Shown here piece by piece: positions 1 to 11,058 of a stretch of DNA of 64,000 bases. Below the pieces are notes generated by a model, which did no database searches, was not told the origin of the DNA, and saw only the letters and a program-made list of their open reading frames with translations. This DNA comes from Myxocyprinus asiaticus (lineage: Eukaryota > Chordata > Actinopteri > Cypriniformes > Catostomidae). The translations under genes were made by a program, and so were the position numbers. The stretch spans positions 28,473,931 to 28,537,930 of the forward strand of contig NC_059372.1 of NCBI RefSeq assembly GCF_019703515.2. Reading direction: 5' to 3'. Position 1 is the stretch's first letter, and each line of letters opens with the position of its first letter.

Positions 1-852
1 CACCTTTTTAGACTAACATCTTTTTCAGTCTAAATTTAGCTTTAGTAATCAGCATGTTAACTGCCTTTCATGACAAACAGTTTTTTTGTTTTAATTTTGT
101 GAAAATGAATCAGAGATGTCATCATCTAGAAATGATCAGTTAGCCTGGCTAGTAGAGTTCTGTGCTTCTGATGAGAACGTTCCCATTAATTCATAGTCAG
201 CCCATTCATACTTAACTTAAGCAAACAGTATTTTTAAGACGTAAATTGTTAGTTTATTGTTATTAGATTTTCACTTTAGGAAAATATAAAAATGGTCCAT
301 TCAGACTTTTACATTTTCTAAATATTCTCTCAGGGGTTACCCCTGAACCCCCATACAGTAACCTATATTTTCTCAGTCAAAAGTACTCCTATGTCCCATG
401 CATAGGTATCTGAATGAAAAATAATTAAAAATGAATATTCAGAATATAAAAATATATGAACACAACTAGACTGCTGTCACCCAGCTTGAAAACAAATGTT
501 GATCTGATCTTGTAATATTAATATCCAAGTGCCCTCAACTAATGAACCCTGAAATATATTAGCCTAATCTTTTGGTAGTAAAGACCCCTCACACCCAACT
601 GCTTTGGCTTAATCTCTGGGACAGTGTCCTCTGAGACTATTTTGACTGTTTAATTTTTTATTTTATTTTACAAAGTACTATTGCTGCCAATGTAGAAAGT
701 TATAATAACTATTAAAAAAAAAAAAAAAAAAAACATAATTTCATACTGCCATATTGACTACTGACACCGTGCAAGTTATTATTTTCCGGACTTTTGCTAG
801 GAAGGAAATTTAGAGACCAGACCTCTTGAAACTTTAATTGAATACCCCTGAT
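1..852. other. AT-rich noncoding stretch
   Basis: No coding frame or recognisable element. It holds a poly(A) run at 714-733. Nothing here resembles an exon with good splice sites. Confidence 0.6.
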
Positions 853-1018
853 ATATACTGTGAATGTTTGTGTGCATGTTAGTGAGAAATAGCCAGACGG
901 ACAAAGGTTGTGGGTTTAATTCCCAAAGAACGCATATAATGTGAATGTTTGTGTGCATAATATAGTACTCAAAAGCTAGACTGACCAAGGTTGTGGGATC
1001 GATACCCAGGGAATGCAC
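853..1018 (+). repeat. Left part of tRNA-half tandem array
   Basis: About two units of the same ~80-bp repeat that forms the long array at 5194-6402. Each unit has a degenerate Pol III B-box (GGTTTAATTCCC near 914, GGGATCGATACCC near 997), followed by a segment of the type ACTGTGAATGTTTGTGTGCA. It is separated from the main array by the hAT-like element at 1019-5193. The last eight bases (GAATGCAC, 1011-1018) recur with one mismatch at 5194-5201. Confidence 0.75.
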
Positions 1019-2000
1019 AAGTGTTGGGTTCGAGTCCACCTTAGTCAAGTCCGAGTCAGGTCCAAGTCTTTAAACAATCGAGTATGAGTCGATTCAGAGT
1101 CCAAAAGGGGCCGAGTCAGACTCGAGACCGAGTCCATAACAGGCCGAGTCCGAATGAATCTGTTCATAAATCTGAATTCAAATTGTAACCGTAAACTCAG
1201 CATCAATATTTTAAGCATATTTTAACCTTCACAACTAAGAAAACACAATTGACAATATAAATGTAACAAAAACACCTTTATATTTTATGATTAGTTTCCT
1301 GCTGAACAAATTTCAAAGTGGTTTCAGAATGAAAGCATATGCTTTAGGTGTATGTCTGTCCTTCAACACAATTCTTATTACGCTCTATTGACATTTCAAT
1401 TATTTGTTGCTTTCCCCCTCCACTCAAACATAGACTAAAGAAAGTGAAAGCTGCGTTAGTCATTAAAACCAGAGTTATTATTGTTTCAAAATGTAATTTA
1501 GTTATTTATTTCTATTTCATTTTCAATTTGTCCTTTCAATTTAGTTTAGTTTTATCTAAAATGATCCCTATCTAAAGATTTAATATATACTGAGATTTCT
1601 TTTTTGTCTCTGTCTGCCGACTGGTTTGGGAAAATAATGTGTCAACACAGTAGTAATTAGCACTCGCTGAGAAGTTACATCTCACGACTTGACTGCAAAT
1701 GCTACATCTGAAAACACTGGTAAAGCCCACTACTAATATTAGGGCCATTTAACACGGACATGATTGTTAATTGGCGGAAAACGTGGGGCAGTTCTACGCA
1801 CTGCTTGTGCACCTAAAACCCTGATGCGTCCGTGTGTTATCGTTTAAAAAAAAAATAAGAGGTATCATAATTTATTTAGTACTACCTTGAAGAAGCTGTT
1901 TGACAACAGATAATCACATACTTTATATTCCACAAGACAAAAATAGTAACTGAATTTAAACAAATTATCTGGTTCAAAAGTTTACATTCCCTTGGTTCTA

Positions 2001-2310
2001 AAAGGATTAGTTCACCCAAAAATAAAAATTCAGTCATTGTTTACTCACCCCTGTGTTGTTATAACTCCATATGATTTTTTTTTTCTTGTTTTTTTTTAAA
2101 CAATGAGAGAAATTGTGAAAAAAAAATTTTGCTCAGTGATGTCATACAGTGGCAGCTTATGGTGACTACTACTTCAGGCTTCAAAAGGACACAAAAGTAT
2201 AATTCAGAAGTCTAATAAATTATTGTATGTGACTCATGTCTTGTTCTGAAGGAATACGACAAGGTTTGGTGAGAAACAAACCGAAATCTGATGTATTATT
2301 AAGTGAAACT
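2001..2310. repeat. Half copy of AGGAATAGTTCACCC MITE
   Basis: Begins AAAAGGATTAGTTCACCC and continues with the TCATTGTTTACTCACCC-type subterminal sequence shared with copies at 16443, 19372, 49432 and 63458. The matching inverted right end is not visible, so this is a truncated copy. The right boundary is approximate. Confidence 0.6.
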
Positions 2311-2685
2311 CTTCACTGACCATTGATCTTCTGTGCGCGTTCATGAGACAGACTGCACGTGAACTTTAGAGCTACTGGCATGAGAGCAAACCCTTTAATA
2401 TGGTGTGTTGCTTTCTCTGTGATTAACGACTGTTTGTGTAATAATTGTTCATGAGTACCTGCTTTGTCCTGAGCTGTGAAGCTGCCCACATTTCTTAAGA
2501 AATGTACTGTACATTCTTTGGTTTCCCAGCATCTTCTGCACATCTGAGTTCTTCCCAACAATGGCTAAATGATATAGACATCAAGCTTTTGACACTTAGG
2601 ACAATTGATGGACACATACACAACTATTACAAAAGGTGCAAGCATTCATTGATGCTCAAGAAGGCAACACAAGAACCAAGAACCA

Positions 2686-3852
2686 CAATACAAGTTGAGC
2701 TCAATCAACGGCATTTGTGGCATAATATTGATTATCACAAAAATTTATTTTGACTTGTCTCTCCTTTTCTTTAAAAAAAGCAAATATCAAGGTTACAGTG
2801 AGGCACTTACAAGGAAATGGGGAAAATGAAAGTGAATGTGGCCAATTTCTGGAGGGTTTAAACAAAGAAATGTGAAGCTTATAATTTTATAAAAGCACTT
2901 GCATTAATTCTTCTGTTAAAACTTGTGTATTGTTTGAGCTGTAAAGTTGTTTAAATAGTAATTTTTACAGTCATTTTAGGCTTTGTTGACATTACATCGT
3001 CATGGCAAAGAAGTTGTAAAATTGGCCCTAACTTAACACAGATGCGGTTAGTAAGTGATTTTATCACACTAAAATCATGTTTACAAGCATATCCTTTATG
3101 TGTTGTGGTTATACTTTTGAAACAGTCAGTATTTTAACGTTCAAAAATTGGCCCTATTCACTTCCATTTTAAGTGCCTCACTGGAACCTCGATTTTTGCT
3201 TTTTTTAAAGAAAAGGAGGAACGAGTCAAAATTAATTTTTGTGGTAATCAGCATTATGCCACCAATGCTGTTGATTTAGCTTAAAGGTGCACTCAGTAAT
3301 TCTAATCCAATAAACTTTTTGTCAAATTCCGCAAATATCTCCTCACAGTCTGCTAGCTGTCCGTTCTGTGGGTGGGCTAAAAAAAAAAGTAGTATTTGTA
3401 CACAGCCTTGGCTCTGTAAATGGGACAAAAACAAAGTGGATCAGACCGATCCACACAACACTACTCCAGCCAATCAGCAACAGGGGGTGGTTCTTGCACA
3501 TTCACAGGATGGGGGGTGAGGGACATTCATTAGAAGAGCGACGGCAAATCTGACTGATGCGAACTTTCTAAACTCCAAGGAAGACAAATGGCTGAGAAAC
3601 AGACCAAGAGATAAAGGTCAGACGAATATAAACTAAAAAAAGAAGGATTAGGATAAGTCGAGGGCTAGGAGCTGCGTCAACATCAGCGAGGCTTTTCAGT
3701 GGTGGAGAGACCTCCGAGAGGTAAAAGGCTTGAAGACGGATACAGAAGTTGGGGGGCGGAGCTTCCATGGAGCAGTTGAGTTCGAATATCAACAGTGTTT
3801 CTCAGGAATCGCTGAGTGCACCTTTAACTTGTATTGAACCCGGAATATTCCT
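2686..3852. mobile_element. Foldback MITE with ~140-bp arms, TTAA family
   Basis: The left arm (2686-2850) and right arm (about 3135-3280 plus 3828-3852) are inverted copies of each other, sharing segments such as GTGGCATAAT, TTTCTTTAAAAAAAGCAAA and CAGTGAGGCACTTA. The right end is GGAATATTCC followed by TTAA (3853-3856). The left end is truncated near CAATACAAGTTGAGC. A second, younger MITE (3285-3823) is inserted in the right arm. A single-arm relative lies at 31921-32092. Confidence 0.75.
3281..3827. mobile_element. TTAA-flanked MITE nested in the foldback arm
   Basis: A 539-bp element (3285-3823) with inverted termini AGGTGCACTCAG...CTGAGTGCACCT, flanked by TTAA on both sides (3281-3284, 3824-3827). 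The related arm at 31921-32092 has the uninterrupted site (GCTTAACTTG, 32058-32067), as does the left arm at 2692-2702 (read inverted). This shows insertion with TTAA duplication. TTAA targeting is typical of piggyBac-class elements, but the termini lack the usual CCC start, so the superfamily is uncertain. No coding capacity. Confidence 0.8.
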
Positions 3853-5193
3853 TTAAGTGCTTGTATTATATAAAAAGTGCAGTGTAGCTGTCAGAATGTG
3901 ACACTTGTCTGATTTACCTCTGTGCTTGTGGAGAAAATGAACATTCAGTAAACACCCCACTTACATTTTCACGTGTTGCACATATACACGGCTCCTTTCA
4001 GCTCGTTGTTGAAAACACATTTTTGCATTATTTTGGGCATTTGCGCTGACTGACAGAACGACATAGAGCGCGAGCACTAAGTGCATGACGTCATTGCCAT
4101 GGTAACCAGATACTTTTCAGCTGATTTGCTGAAGACTAGAATGAATGTATCGTCAAATCAACGTGCAATGCAAAAAAAATTATTTTCTTCTCTGCAAACG
4201 ATACCAGAGACAATAGCGAGAAGGACAATTAGATTTAATTTATGAAGAAAAAAATCAGTGACCCTACCAAAAACCGGGACTGTCCTGTGTAATAACTGGG
4301 ACGTCAGGTCACTCAATCTATAATTAAATTATAAACAAAACATTTCGCTGCCCAAAATAACTTCATATTTTATTGTGCATTTTATTGTGGAAAAACTGTA
4401 AAATAACTTATTTTAAGCAGGTCGTAAATGCTTTTAAAATAGAAAAAACAATAAATAGGTGCTGTTTATCTGTTTTTCACAGTTGCAGTCTGCTTTAGCA
4501 ATAACATGTTTTTTCCCCCTGACTATTTAAAAAGTTACAGTTAATTCATCAAGGACCAGTTTAAGTTGACAACACTGTGTGGACCAGAAGAGACTACTGA
4601 TGCCTACATGTGTGGATATGTTATGCCTAAAAAGACTTAATAGCCCAATATTAATAATATTTTTCTGAATTTGTATTTTTATATGTTGTTTTAGTAAACT
4701 GTGAGAGACATGATGTGGGTGACTTGACTCAATAAAGTTCTTAACCACGACGAAACTGCGATGCGAGCACCGTCTTGGCGATTTTACCAGTTGTCAGGTC
4801 CCGTGCCATACGAAACTGCTTTGTAGTTTCTAGTACATTGGCCACATACCTGTCTTTATGTGTTCGTTGTGCCTGCCACCTCGGTAATCAATGTTATACA
4901 GCAGTCTCCGTAGTAACATTCAAGCGTATTGGTTGACTGAGTGTGCCACTCAGCAGGTGTGTTTGCTCAACACGGTGAAACAAACTCTGGCTACATCTGC
5001 GACATCAGGGGTGCTAAAACTGCTTGCAGACAGAGTGTCCATTTATTTCTGTTTCGTTATTTTTATTTATTTATTTTGTTCATTACATCACAAATCAAAT
5101 GCCATGGACTCGGCTGGACTCCAGAGTCCCAAAAGCTAGAGTCCAACTCAAGTCCGAGTAAAAATGCGTCTGAACTCGAGTACCCCAACCCTA

Positions 5194-6402
5194 GAACGCA
5201 CATACTGTGAATGTTTGTGTGCATGTTATTGTTCTCAGAAACTAGACTGACAAAGGTTGTGGGATCGATACCCAGGGAACACATGTACTGTGAATGTTCG
5301 AATGCATGTTAGTATGAAATAGCCAGATGGACAATGGTTTTGGGTTCAAGTCCCAGGTAACACACATACTGTGTGCATTTGTATGCATGTTATAGTACTC
5401 AATAGCTAGAGTGACCAATGTTGTGGTTTACATTCCCAGAGAACACACATTCTGTGCAATTTTGTGTGCATGTAAGTATGAAATAGCCAGACTGTCCAAG
5501 GTTGTGGGTTCGAGTCCCGGGTAACACACATACTGTGTGTTTGTATGCATGTTATAGTACTCAGTAGCTAGACTGACCAAGGTTGGGGGTTCGATTCCCA
5601 GAGAATACACATTCTGTGCAATTTTGTGTGCATGTTAGTACGAAATAGTCAGATTGACCAAGGTTGTGGGTTCGAGTCCCAGGTAACACATATAATGTGC
5701 ACGTTTGTAAGCATGTTATAGTACTTAATAGCCAGCCAGACAAAGGTTGAGGGTTTAATTCCCAAGGAAAACATATAATGTGAAAGTTTGTGTGCATGTT
5801 ATAGTTCTCAAAACCTAGACTGACCAAGGTTGTGGGATCAATACCCAGGGAACGCACATACTGTGAATGCTTGTGTGCATGTTAGTGCGAAATAGCCAGA
5901 CGGACAAAGGCTGTGGGTTCCAATCTCAGAGAACACACATACTGTGCAATTTTGTGTGCATGTTAGTACGAAATAGTCAGACTGACCAAGGTGTGGGTTC
6001 GAGTCCCAGGTAACACACATACTATGAATGTTTGTGCGAAATAGCCAGACGGACAAATTTTTTTTGGTTTGATTCCCAGGGCACACACGTACTGTGCATG
6101 TTGTAGTACTCAGTAGCTAGACTGACCAAGGCTGTGGGAATGATACCCAGGAAACACACATACTGTGAATGTTTGAGTGCATGTTAGTGCAAAATAGCCA
6201 GATGGACAAAGGTTGTGGGTTTAATTCCCAAGGAACACACATACTGTGAATGTTTGAGTGTATGTTAGTGCGAAATAGCAAGACGGACAAAGGTTGTGGG
6301 TTCGATTCCCAGAGAACATGCATACTGTGCAGTTTTGTATGCAGGTTACTACGAAATTGCCAGACTGACCAAGGTTGTGGGTTCGATTCCCAGGTAACAC
6401 TC
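5194..6402 (+). repeat. tRNA-half (B-box) tandem array, ~15 units
   Basis: Fifteen units spaced 70-85 bp, with B-box-like cores at about 5261, 5341, 5426, 5508, 5588, 5669, 5750, 5834, 5917, 5995, 6067, 6137, 6218, 6298 and 6380. The best match GGTTCGATTCCC / GGTTCGAGTCCC. Between cores lie segments of the type ACACATACTGTG, TTTGTGTGCATGTTA and ATAGCCAGACGGACAAAGG. Two unit subtypes alternate irregularly (GAAATAGCCAGA and ACTCAGTAGCTAGA). No clear A-box precedes the cores, so each unit resembles a tRNA 3' half rather than a complete tRNA gene. Minus-strand reading frames through it are periodic artefacts. Confidence 0.85.
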
Positions 6403-6409
6403 ATAGTAA

Positions 6410-6462
6410 TAAAATGTATACCGTGGAAGTCACTTGGATAAACACATCTGTCAAGTGTGTAG
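6410..6462 (+). repeat. SINE-type 3' tail ending the array
   Basis: The segment GTCACTTGGATAAACACATC with its continuation (6429-6462) resembles the common fish tRNA-SINE tail (GTCGCTTTGGATAAAAGCGTCTG type) that I know from cyprinids. It sits directly after the last B-box unit. This supports deriving the array from a tRNA-headed SINE. Confidence 0.6.
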
Positions 6463-6533
6463 ATGTTATATGTATCACACTAAATGACAGTGTCATCATA
6501 ACTTTCCTGGGGAACAGTGTGTGTCCTGGGGAA

Positions 6534-6535
<2 letters not shown>

Positions 6536-6568
<33 letters not shown>
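6536..6568. repeat. (TG)n microsatellite
   Basis: About 16 perfect TG dinucleotides. Confidence 0.95.
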
Positions 6569-6569
<1 letters not shown>

Positions 6570-8217
6570 TACAATGTAGAGCTGTCTTTTTCCTCTCGTT
6601 TTCGTAGAGCTATTTTGAGCTGAAGATCCTCTTGAGCTGTATTATCTAACATGTTAAAGTGGAGCGGCTTACACGCTGCTTAGTGCTAATGGTCTTTCCT
6701 ACTGCCCAGCGGCCCTCACATATAACCTAAGTCTCACCTCACTCTCACCTGATGCCAGTGCACTGAATCCTGACATCCTGAGGCACTGAAAGTTTATCAG
6801 ATATTTTCAGCACATATGTTTCAATGCTTTGCGTTTGTGTAAGCAGTGAATACTCTCTATAGAAGCTGCCAAGTGCCACTCAAGTTTTAATTTGGTGCAT
6901 TCCATCTCATGTGTGTTTGTATATAACTCTTGATCTATTCGTATATGTAATTTGTGCATGTAAATGTAGTTTGTGCATGAAAATGAAGGCCTGCGTCCAA
7001 AGTTTAAAATGGAAATCTAGAGACAGGGCCCCCATTGTAATGGAAACTTTTTCAGACCCAGAAAAGTCATTAATGTTAGCAAAATCCTAAAAAGTCATGG
7101 AAATTTCTATAGTTATTAAAGATTTTCTAATTACGCCAAAATCTAAAATATTTAATTGGCTTAATTGTATTTGTGAGTGCATTCCCCATAAAATAATAAT
7201 AATTAAAAAACACATATTATGAATGACTGGAAATGTCATGGAAAAATCATGGAAATTAATTGTGGGAACTGAGATTTTGCTCTGAATATCTCACCCAAGA
7301 GGCAGAGGGTTGCATTTGTTTTAGATGACAGAAGCACAACTGAAAACAGATGTTATCCGTATGTACCACAGCATCTGAATATTATATGTGAGGATCATAT
7401 GTTGCTGGGATTTTACTGTATGTAGGAGTGAATGTGTTTCAGTGTGCATGTGTGCTTTTTGTGGACCTGTCTGTGTTGGAATGTGATGTTGTGTCAAGGT
7501 TTGAGCATGTTATGTTCTGTGTTTGTGTAGCAGTGTGTTTCAATGCAGCTTTAGAAATATCCTCTCACTTTGCCACATTAAGTCCTAATACCAGGCAGCT
7601 TTTCACTTAAAGGTGAGATGCGCTTTTGTCCCTCTCTCTGTTCAGCTAAAGAGCTCATGTTTATTCATGTCTTTAAGAGCACTCCTGTTTGATTTAGCTG
7701 AACGGGCCAGTTTTCATGTTTTTTCTTTACTTTAGAAACACATTCATATGGAAATGACTATCTACTTACCTGATCAGTATGTGTCTCTCTTTAACCATAG
7801 AGGTCAGTCTGTCTGGAAAACTCTGTGCTTATTTTATTGCGAACCTGCCATAATACTCCTCTCTTTCCTCTTTATTTTCTCTCTGCAAGGTGCTGGGGGG
7901 ATGCACCGTGGTAGTCACCATGGCAGAAAAATGAAAAGGTTGAAACATGCTGGCCTATTGTATGCGTGTGCATGCGTGAATGTGTTTGATAGTGTGCAGG
8001 TGTTTGTGTACAGGTGTGTGAGTGTTTAGGTCAATGTTAGGGTAATCTCCTAATCTCATCCACACTTCTCTCAGTGGTGGGGGTGGAATCCTCCTGGCCT
8101 TCTGTAATAGGATCTGTTCTGAGAGCAGCGAAGGGAGGTGTGTATTTCTCTCTCACTATCTCTCTTTCCAATTGCTTTGTCTCGCTCACCATTGTGTCCT
8201 CTCTTGCTCTGGCCCAG
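6569..8217. other. Noncoding stretch upstream of exon candidate
   Basis: AT-rich to mixed sequence without a credible frame. Segments around 6985-7260 (GTCATGGAAAAATCATGGAA) look like a decayed dispersed repeat. The final ~100 bp is strongly pyrimidine-rich and leads into the splice-acceptor-like site at 8216-8217. Confidence 0.5.
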
Positions 8218-8244
8218 TCCATCTCAGTATGGAGGCACCATTAA
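8218..8244 (+). other. Candidate 27-nt host microexon
   Basis: A long pyrimidine-rich tract with repeated CTCTC (8137-8209) ends in GGCCCAG (8211-8217). It is followed by 27 nt and then GTAAGG (8245-8250), a near-consensus donor. The length is a multiple of three; one frame is open (P-S-Q-Y-G-G-T-I across 8219-8242) and another ends in TAA. A TGC lies about 12 nt upstream of the acceptor, as in neural microexons regulated by nSR100/SRRM4, with CU-rich motifs of the PTB type. I do not recognise the peptide. This could equally be a chance pairing of splice-like signals, and the gene is unknown. Confidence 0.22.
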
Positions 8245-9720
8245 GTAAGGTAAAACACATACACCTGGCAGGTTTCAGGTTGTCATGGGATGATGACAGT
8301 ACAGGGTTTTGCCTCTACGGTTTAAAGCAGGGTGTCAGTTCTATCTATTTGCATTCTAACACTTTTTGCTCTCTGCACCACTGTGTTATATATACATCCA
8401 CCTATGGGGGAGTGAGTGAGTCAGATGTCCCTCCAGAACAAGGATGCCTAATAAAAAGAAAAAATAGATGCTTTATAATCTGCCAGCAAAAAATTATGTA
8501 TCTGATAAATTAGAAAAGTAACTGCACATCTCTTTTTAAGGAAACACGAATTTTGATATATCATTTATGTTTGTAGTACCAATGGTAATAATAATAGTGA
8601 TGTTGCATTAGTTTTGCTTTGCAAGTTTTTGTTCCCTTATTCGTTCTCCTCAACCTTGATTCTGCACTCACTCTCTCCCTTGTCCTGCTTCCAGTGTTGT
8701 TCTCCATCTCTTTACTATCCTTCATTCGCTCGTCATTTTAGATCTCACTTACATGTCTGTCCTCTCCCATTTCTCTCATTTATAGATTTACATTTATATA
8801 TTCAGTAATTACATTCATATATTAGGGCTTGGAAATTTAACACGTTAATTTCACTGTTTAACGTGTTAAAACAAATGTATGCAATTAATGCAGTATCCGG
8901 GGTTTTTTTTTTTTTTTCACTTCCTGAAACTTCACTAATGTTTTTCCCCTCTTCCTGTGGCTAAAATTGGCATATATTGTATACATTTCCAGGAGGTACA
9001 CGCTTGACTTGACTGAACATCCTAGCACAGAAACTTATTTTTCGGAGCAGTGCACGCTAATTCATTATGTGCGCATGTCCCAGACATAATAAACATTGGA
9101 GGGTATTTACTGTACGAAAAATGGAGACTTCACCCAAAAGTGGTGTGCCAGGTGTGGAAGAGATACAGACAAGCTGCCAGACTGTATTTCTTGGTATTGC
9201 CCAAAAAACGCTCTCTCACTGTCATCTGAATCAGTGACAAACAAAACCACTCGAGAGACCGTAGTGTGAGCGATAGAGACTGAACGGCAGCCAGAGAAGA
9301 TAATAGTTTCTAGATTTTAAACTTCAGCATTTAATTTTAGTATGTACAGTGTCTTAATGCATTGACAATTAACACTTAAGTTTATCTTGCCAATAAAGTT
9401 TGAAATGAATTGAATCTGCCCATTTGATCCTATTATTAAAAAATTCCACTGGAAAATGGCAGAGCATGTCAATTGATTTTATGACAAGTAGCATAAACAT
9501 AAACTTGTATCAAAGGTTTTTACATGTAGAAATGTGTGTAATTAACTCTATCTGCAAAAAAAATTTTTTTTACCGTGATTATATTTAAATAATTAAAATA
9601 AATGATGGCTTTTCTTGAAAGTTCTTTGAGACTAAAGATAAAATCAATTATTATAAATGATTATATTTTAATTTTGGTTTTAATATTTTATGTATATAAA
9701 TATATTTTACATTTATTTAC
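8245..9720. other. Noncoding stretch with decayed hAT-like repeat
   Basis: Around 8823-8900 the sequence TAGGGCTT...TTAACACGTTAATTT, repeated as an inverted TTAACGTGTTAA, resembles the left end of a common fish hAT-like repeat. A clear right end and target duplication were not found. A poly(T) run lies near 8904-8918. No coding frame is credible. Confidence 0.35.
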
Positions 9721-9721
9721 T

Positions 9722-9995
9722 CCGATCCATAACTATATATTTGGAATTACAACTATACATTCAAGATTTACATTTATATATTCAGATTTATAACTATGCA
9801 TTCAGGATTTATAACAATATATTAAAATGTACAAGTATGTATTCAGATTTATAACTATATATTCAAGATTTACAACAATATATTTGGATTTACAAGTGTA
9901 TATTCAAATGTATAACTATATATTTAACAATATATTGTGGATTTGTAACTATATATTCAGATTTACAATTATATATTCAGATTCATAATTATTTC
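9722..9995. repeat. AT-rich minisatellite
   Basis: About a dozen degenerate units of ~20 bp of the type TATAACTATATATTCAGATT / TTTACAACTATATATTCAG. An isolated run of the same motif (ATTTACATTTATATATTCAG) sits at about 8787-8806, roughly 900 bp upstream. Pure AT/TA bias suggests easy unwinding; function is unknown. Confidence 0.8.
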
Positions 9996-10479
9996 TTGTT
10001 TGGCCCCCATTAATATATACTGTAAATATATACCACATTTAGAAACACATTTTGAAAACTAGAATATATAGTAAATAAATATTTCAGATTTGTTTTTTAA
10101 ATGTTTCTAACTGATGATCTGTAGTAGCTTTATGAAAGCATTATAAAAGGTAATCATGTTGTTCATTTTTAATGTTATTTCTCAAGGTTAATATAAGGTG
10201 TTAAAAAGAAAATATAGCTTTTTTATATTGGGATCTTTAGGTTGCCTGAGAGTCTGGTTGGGGGGTCCCTAGGTATAAAGGTGTAAAAACCCTGGTATAG
10301 GCATGTATTATTTAGGAAAAGTAGAATGCTAGTAACACCCCTCACCATAGATAAATGTGTGTAAATGTGTGCTTGCTGTGATGAGGAATGAAGCCACTGA
10401 GGTGACATCTTCTCCTGTGCCCCTCACTGCATCCCTGACGTAATCTTGCTGATCAGGAGACCCAGACCTTAATTATTCA

Positions 10480-10524
<45 letters not shown>

Positions 10525-11058
10525 AAGCTTATCGAAGCTTCGGCTGGATGAAGAGGTTAAAGGTCAGGTCACAACTGCCATCTGCGTTTCCCTGTTCTCA
10601 CCTCCCCCCTGACGTTTTGAAATGTCACATTTCGCCCCAGCAAAAGAGACACCTGCACCCCCTGCAGAGGGCCTTTTCTGGGGTGCAGACGGTCATTTAG
10701 ACTCTCTGTTTCTAATAATAAATTAGTAAAAGAACATATTTTTTTGGTCCGGAACCTTTCAAAGTGGGAGGAATAAAAGCCAAATCATTGTCTAGCATTT
10801 TTAGTATTTTGTAGTCTTTTTTTATTTTATTTTAGGCCTTTTAGCTACTTTTATAGAGATAGCAGAAAGATAAGAAGTGATGCGGAAATAAAAACTCACA
10901 CTGTCCACATAAGCACAAAGGCTCAACATCTCAGAGCATTTTTTATTTATTTGTTGATTTATTTTTAGTATTGATTGGTTATTGATACAGATTTCCCATT
11001 AATTTTATTTTAGCATTTATGTGTATTTATGTTTTATATATGTATGTGTGTATATATA
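9996..11058. other. Noncoding stretch with (AC)n
   Basis: No genes seen. An (AC)n microsatellite spans about 10483-10525. The 10530-10720 segment is less AT-rich and looks single-copy. Confidence 0.5.

Larger units (their letters stand above)
1019..5193. mobile_element. 4.2-kb non-autonomous hAT-like element
   Basis: The element sits inside the tRNA-half array. Its left end (AAGTGTTGGGTTCGAGTCC) and right end (read inward on the minus strand, TAGGGTTGGGGTACTCGAG) are imperfect inverted repeats. Both ends are followed by repeated GAGTCC/GAGTCCG motifs (1030-1150 and 5105-5180). It is flanked by an 8-bp duplication with one mismatch, GAATGCAC/GAACGCAC, as expected for hAT. No hAT transposase frame is visible; the interior is noncoding and carries other inserted MITEs (2001-2310, 2686-3852). 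hAT is inferred from target-site length and the GTTGGG terminus; the subfamily is unknown. Confidence 0.6.

Noticed and set aside
5194..6402. CRISPR-like regular repeats
   Set aside because: Units are degenerate and contiguous with no unique spacers, and the DNA is vertebrate. They contain Pol III B-boxes.
5063..6404. Chain of minus-strand frames with repeated NPQPLSVWLF-like text
   Set aside because: The text repeats every ~27 codons because the DNA repeats every ~80 bp. It is a shadow of the B-box array, not a repeat protein.
7889..7938. Possible exon after CTCTCTGCAAG
   Set aside because: The downstream junction AAAAG/GTTGAA is a weak donor and the peptide is uninformative.
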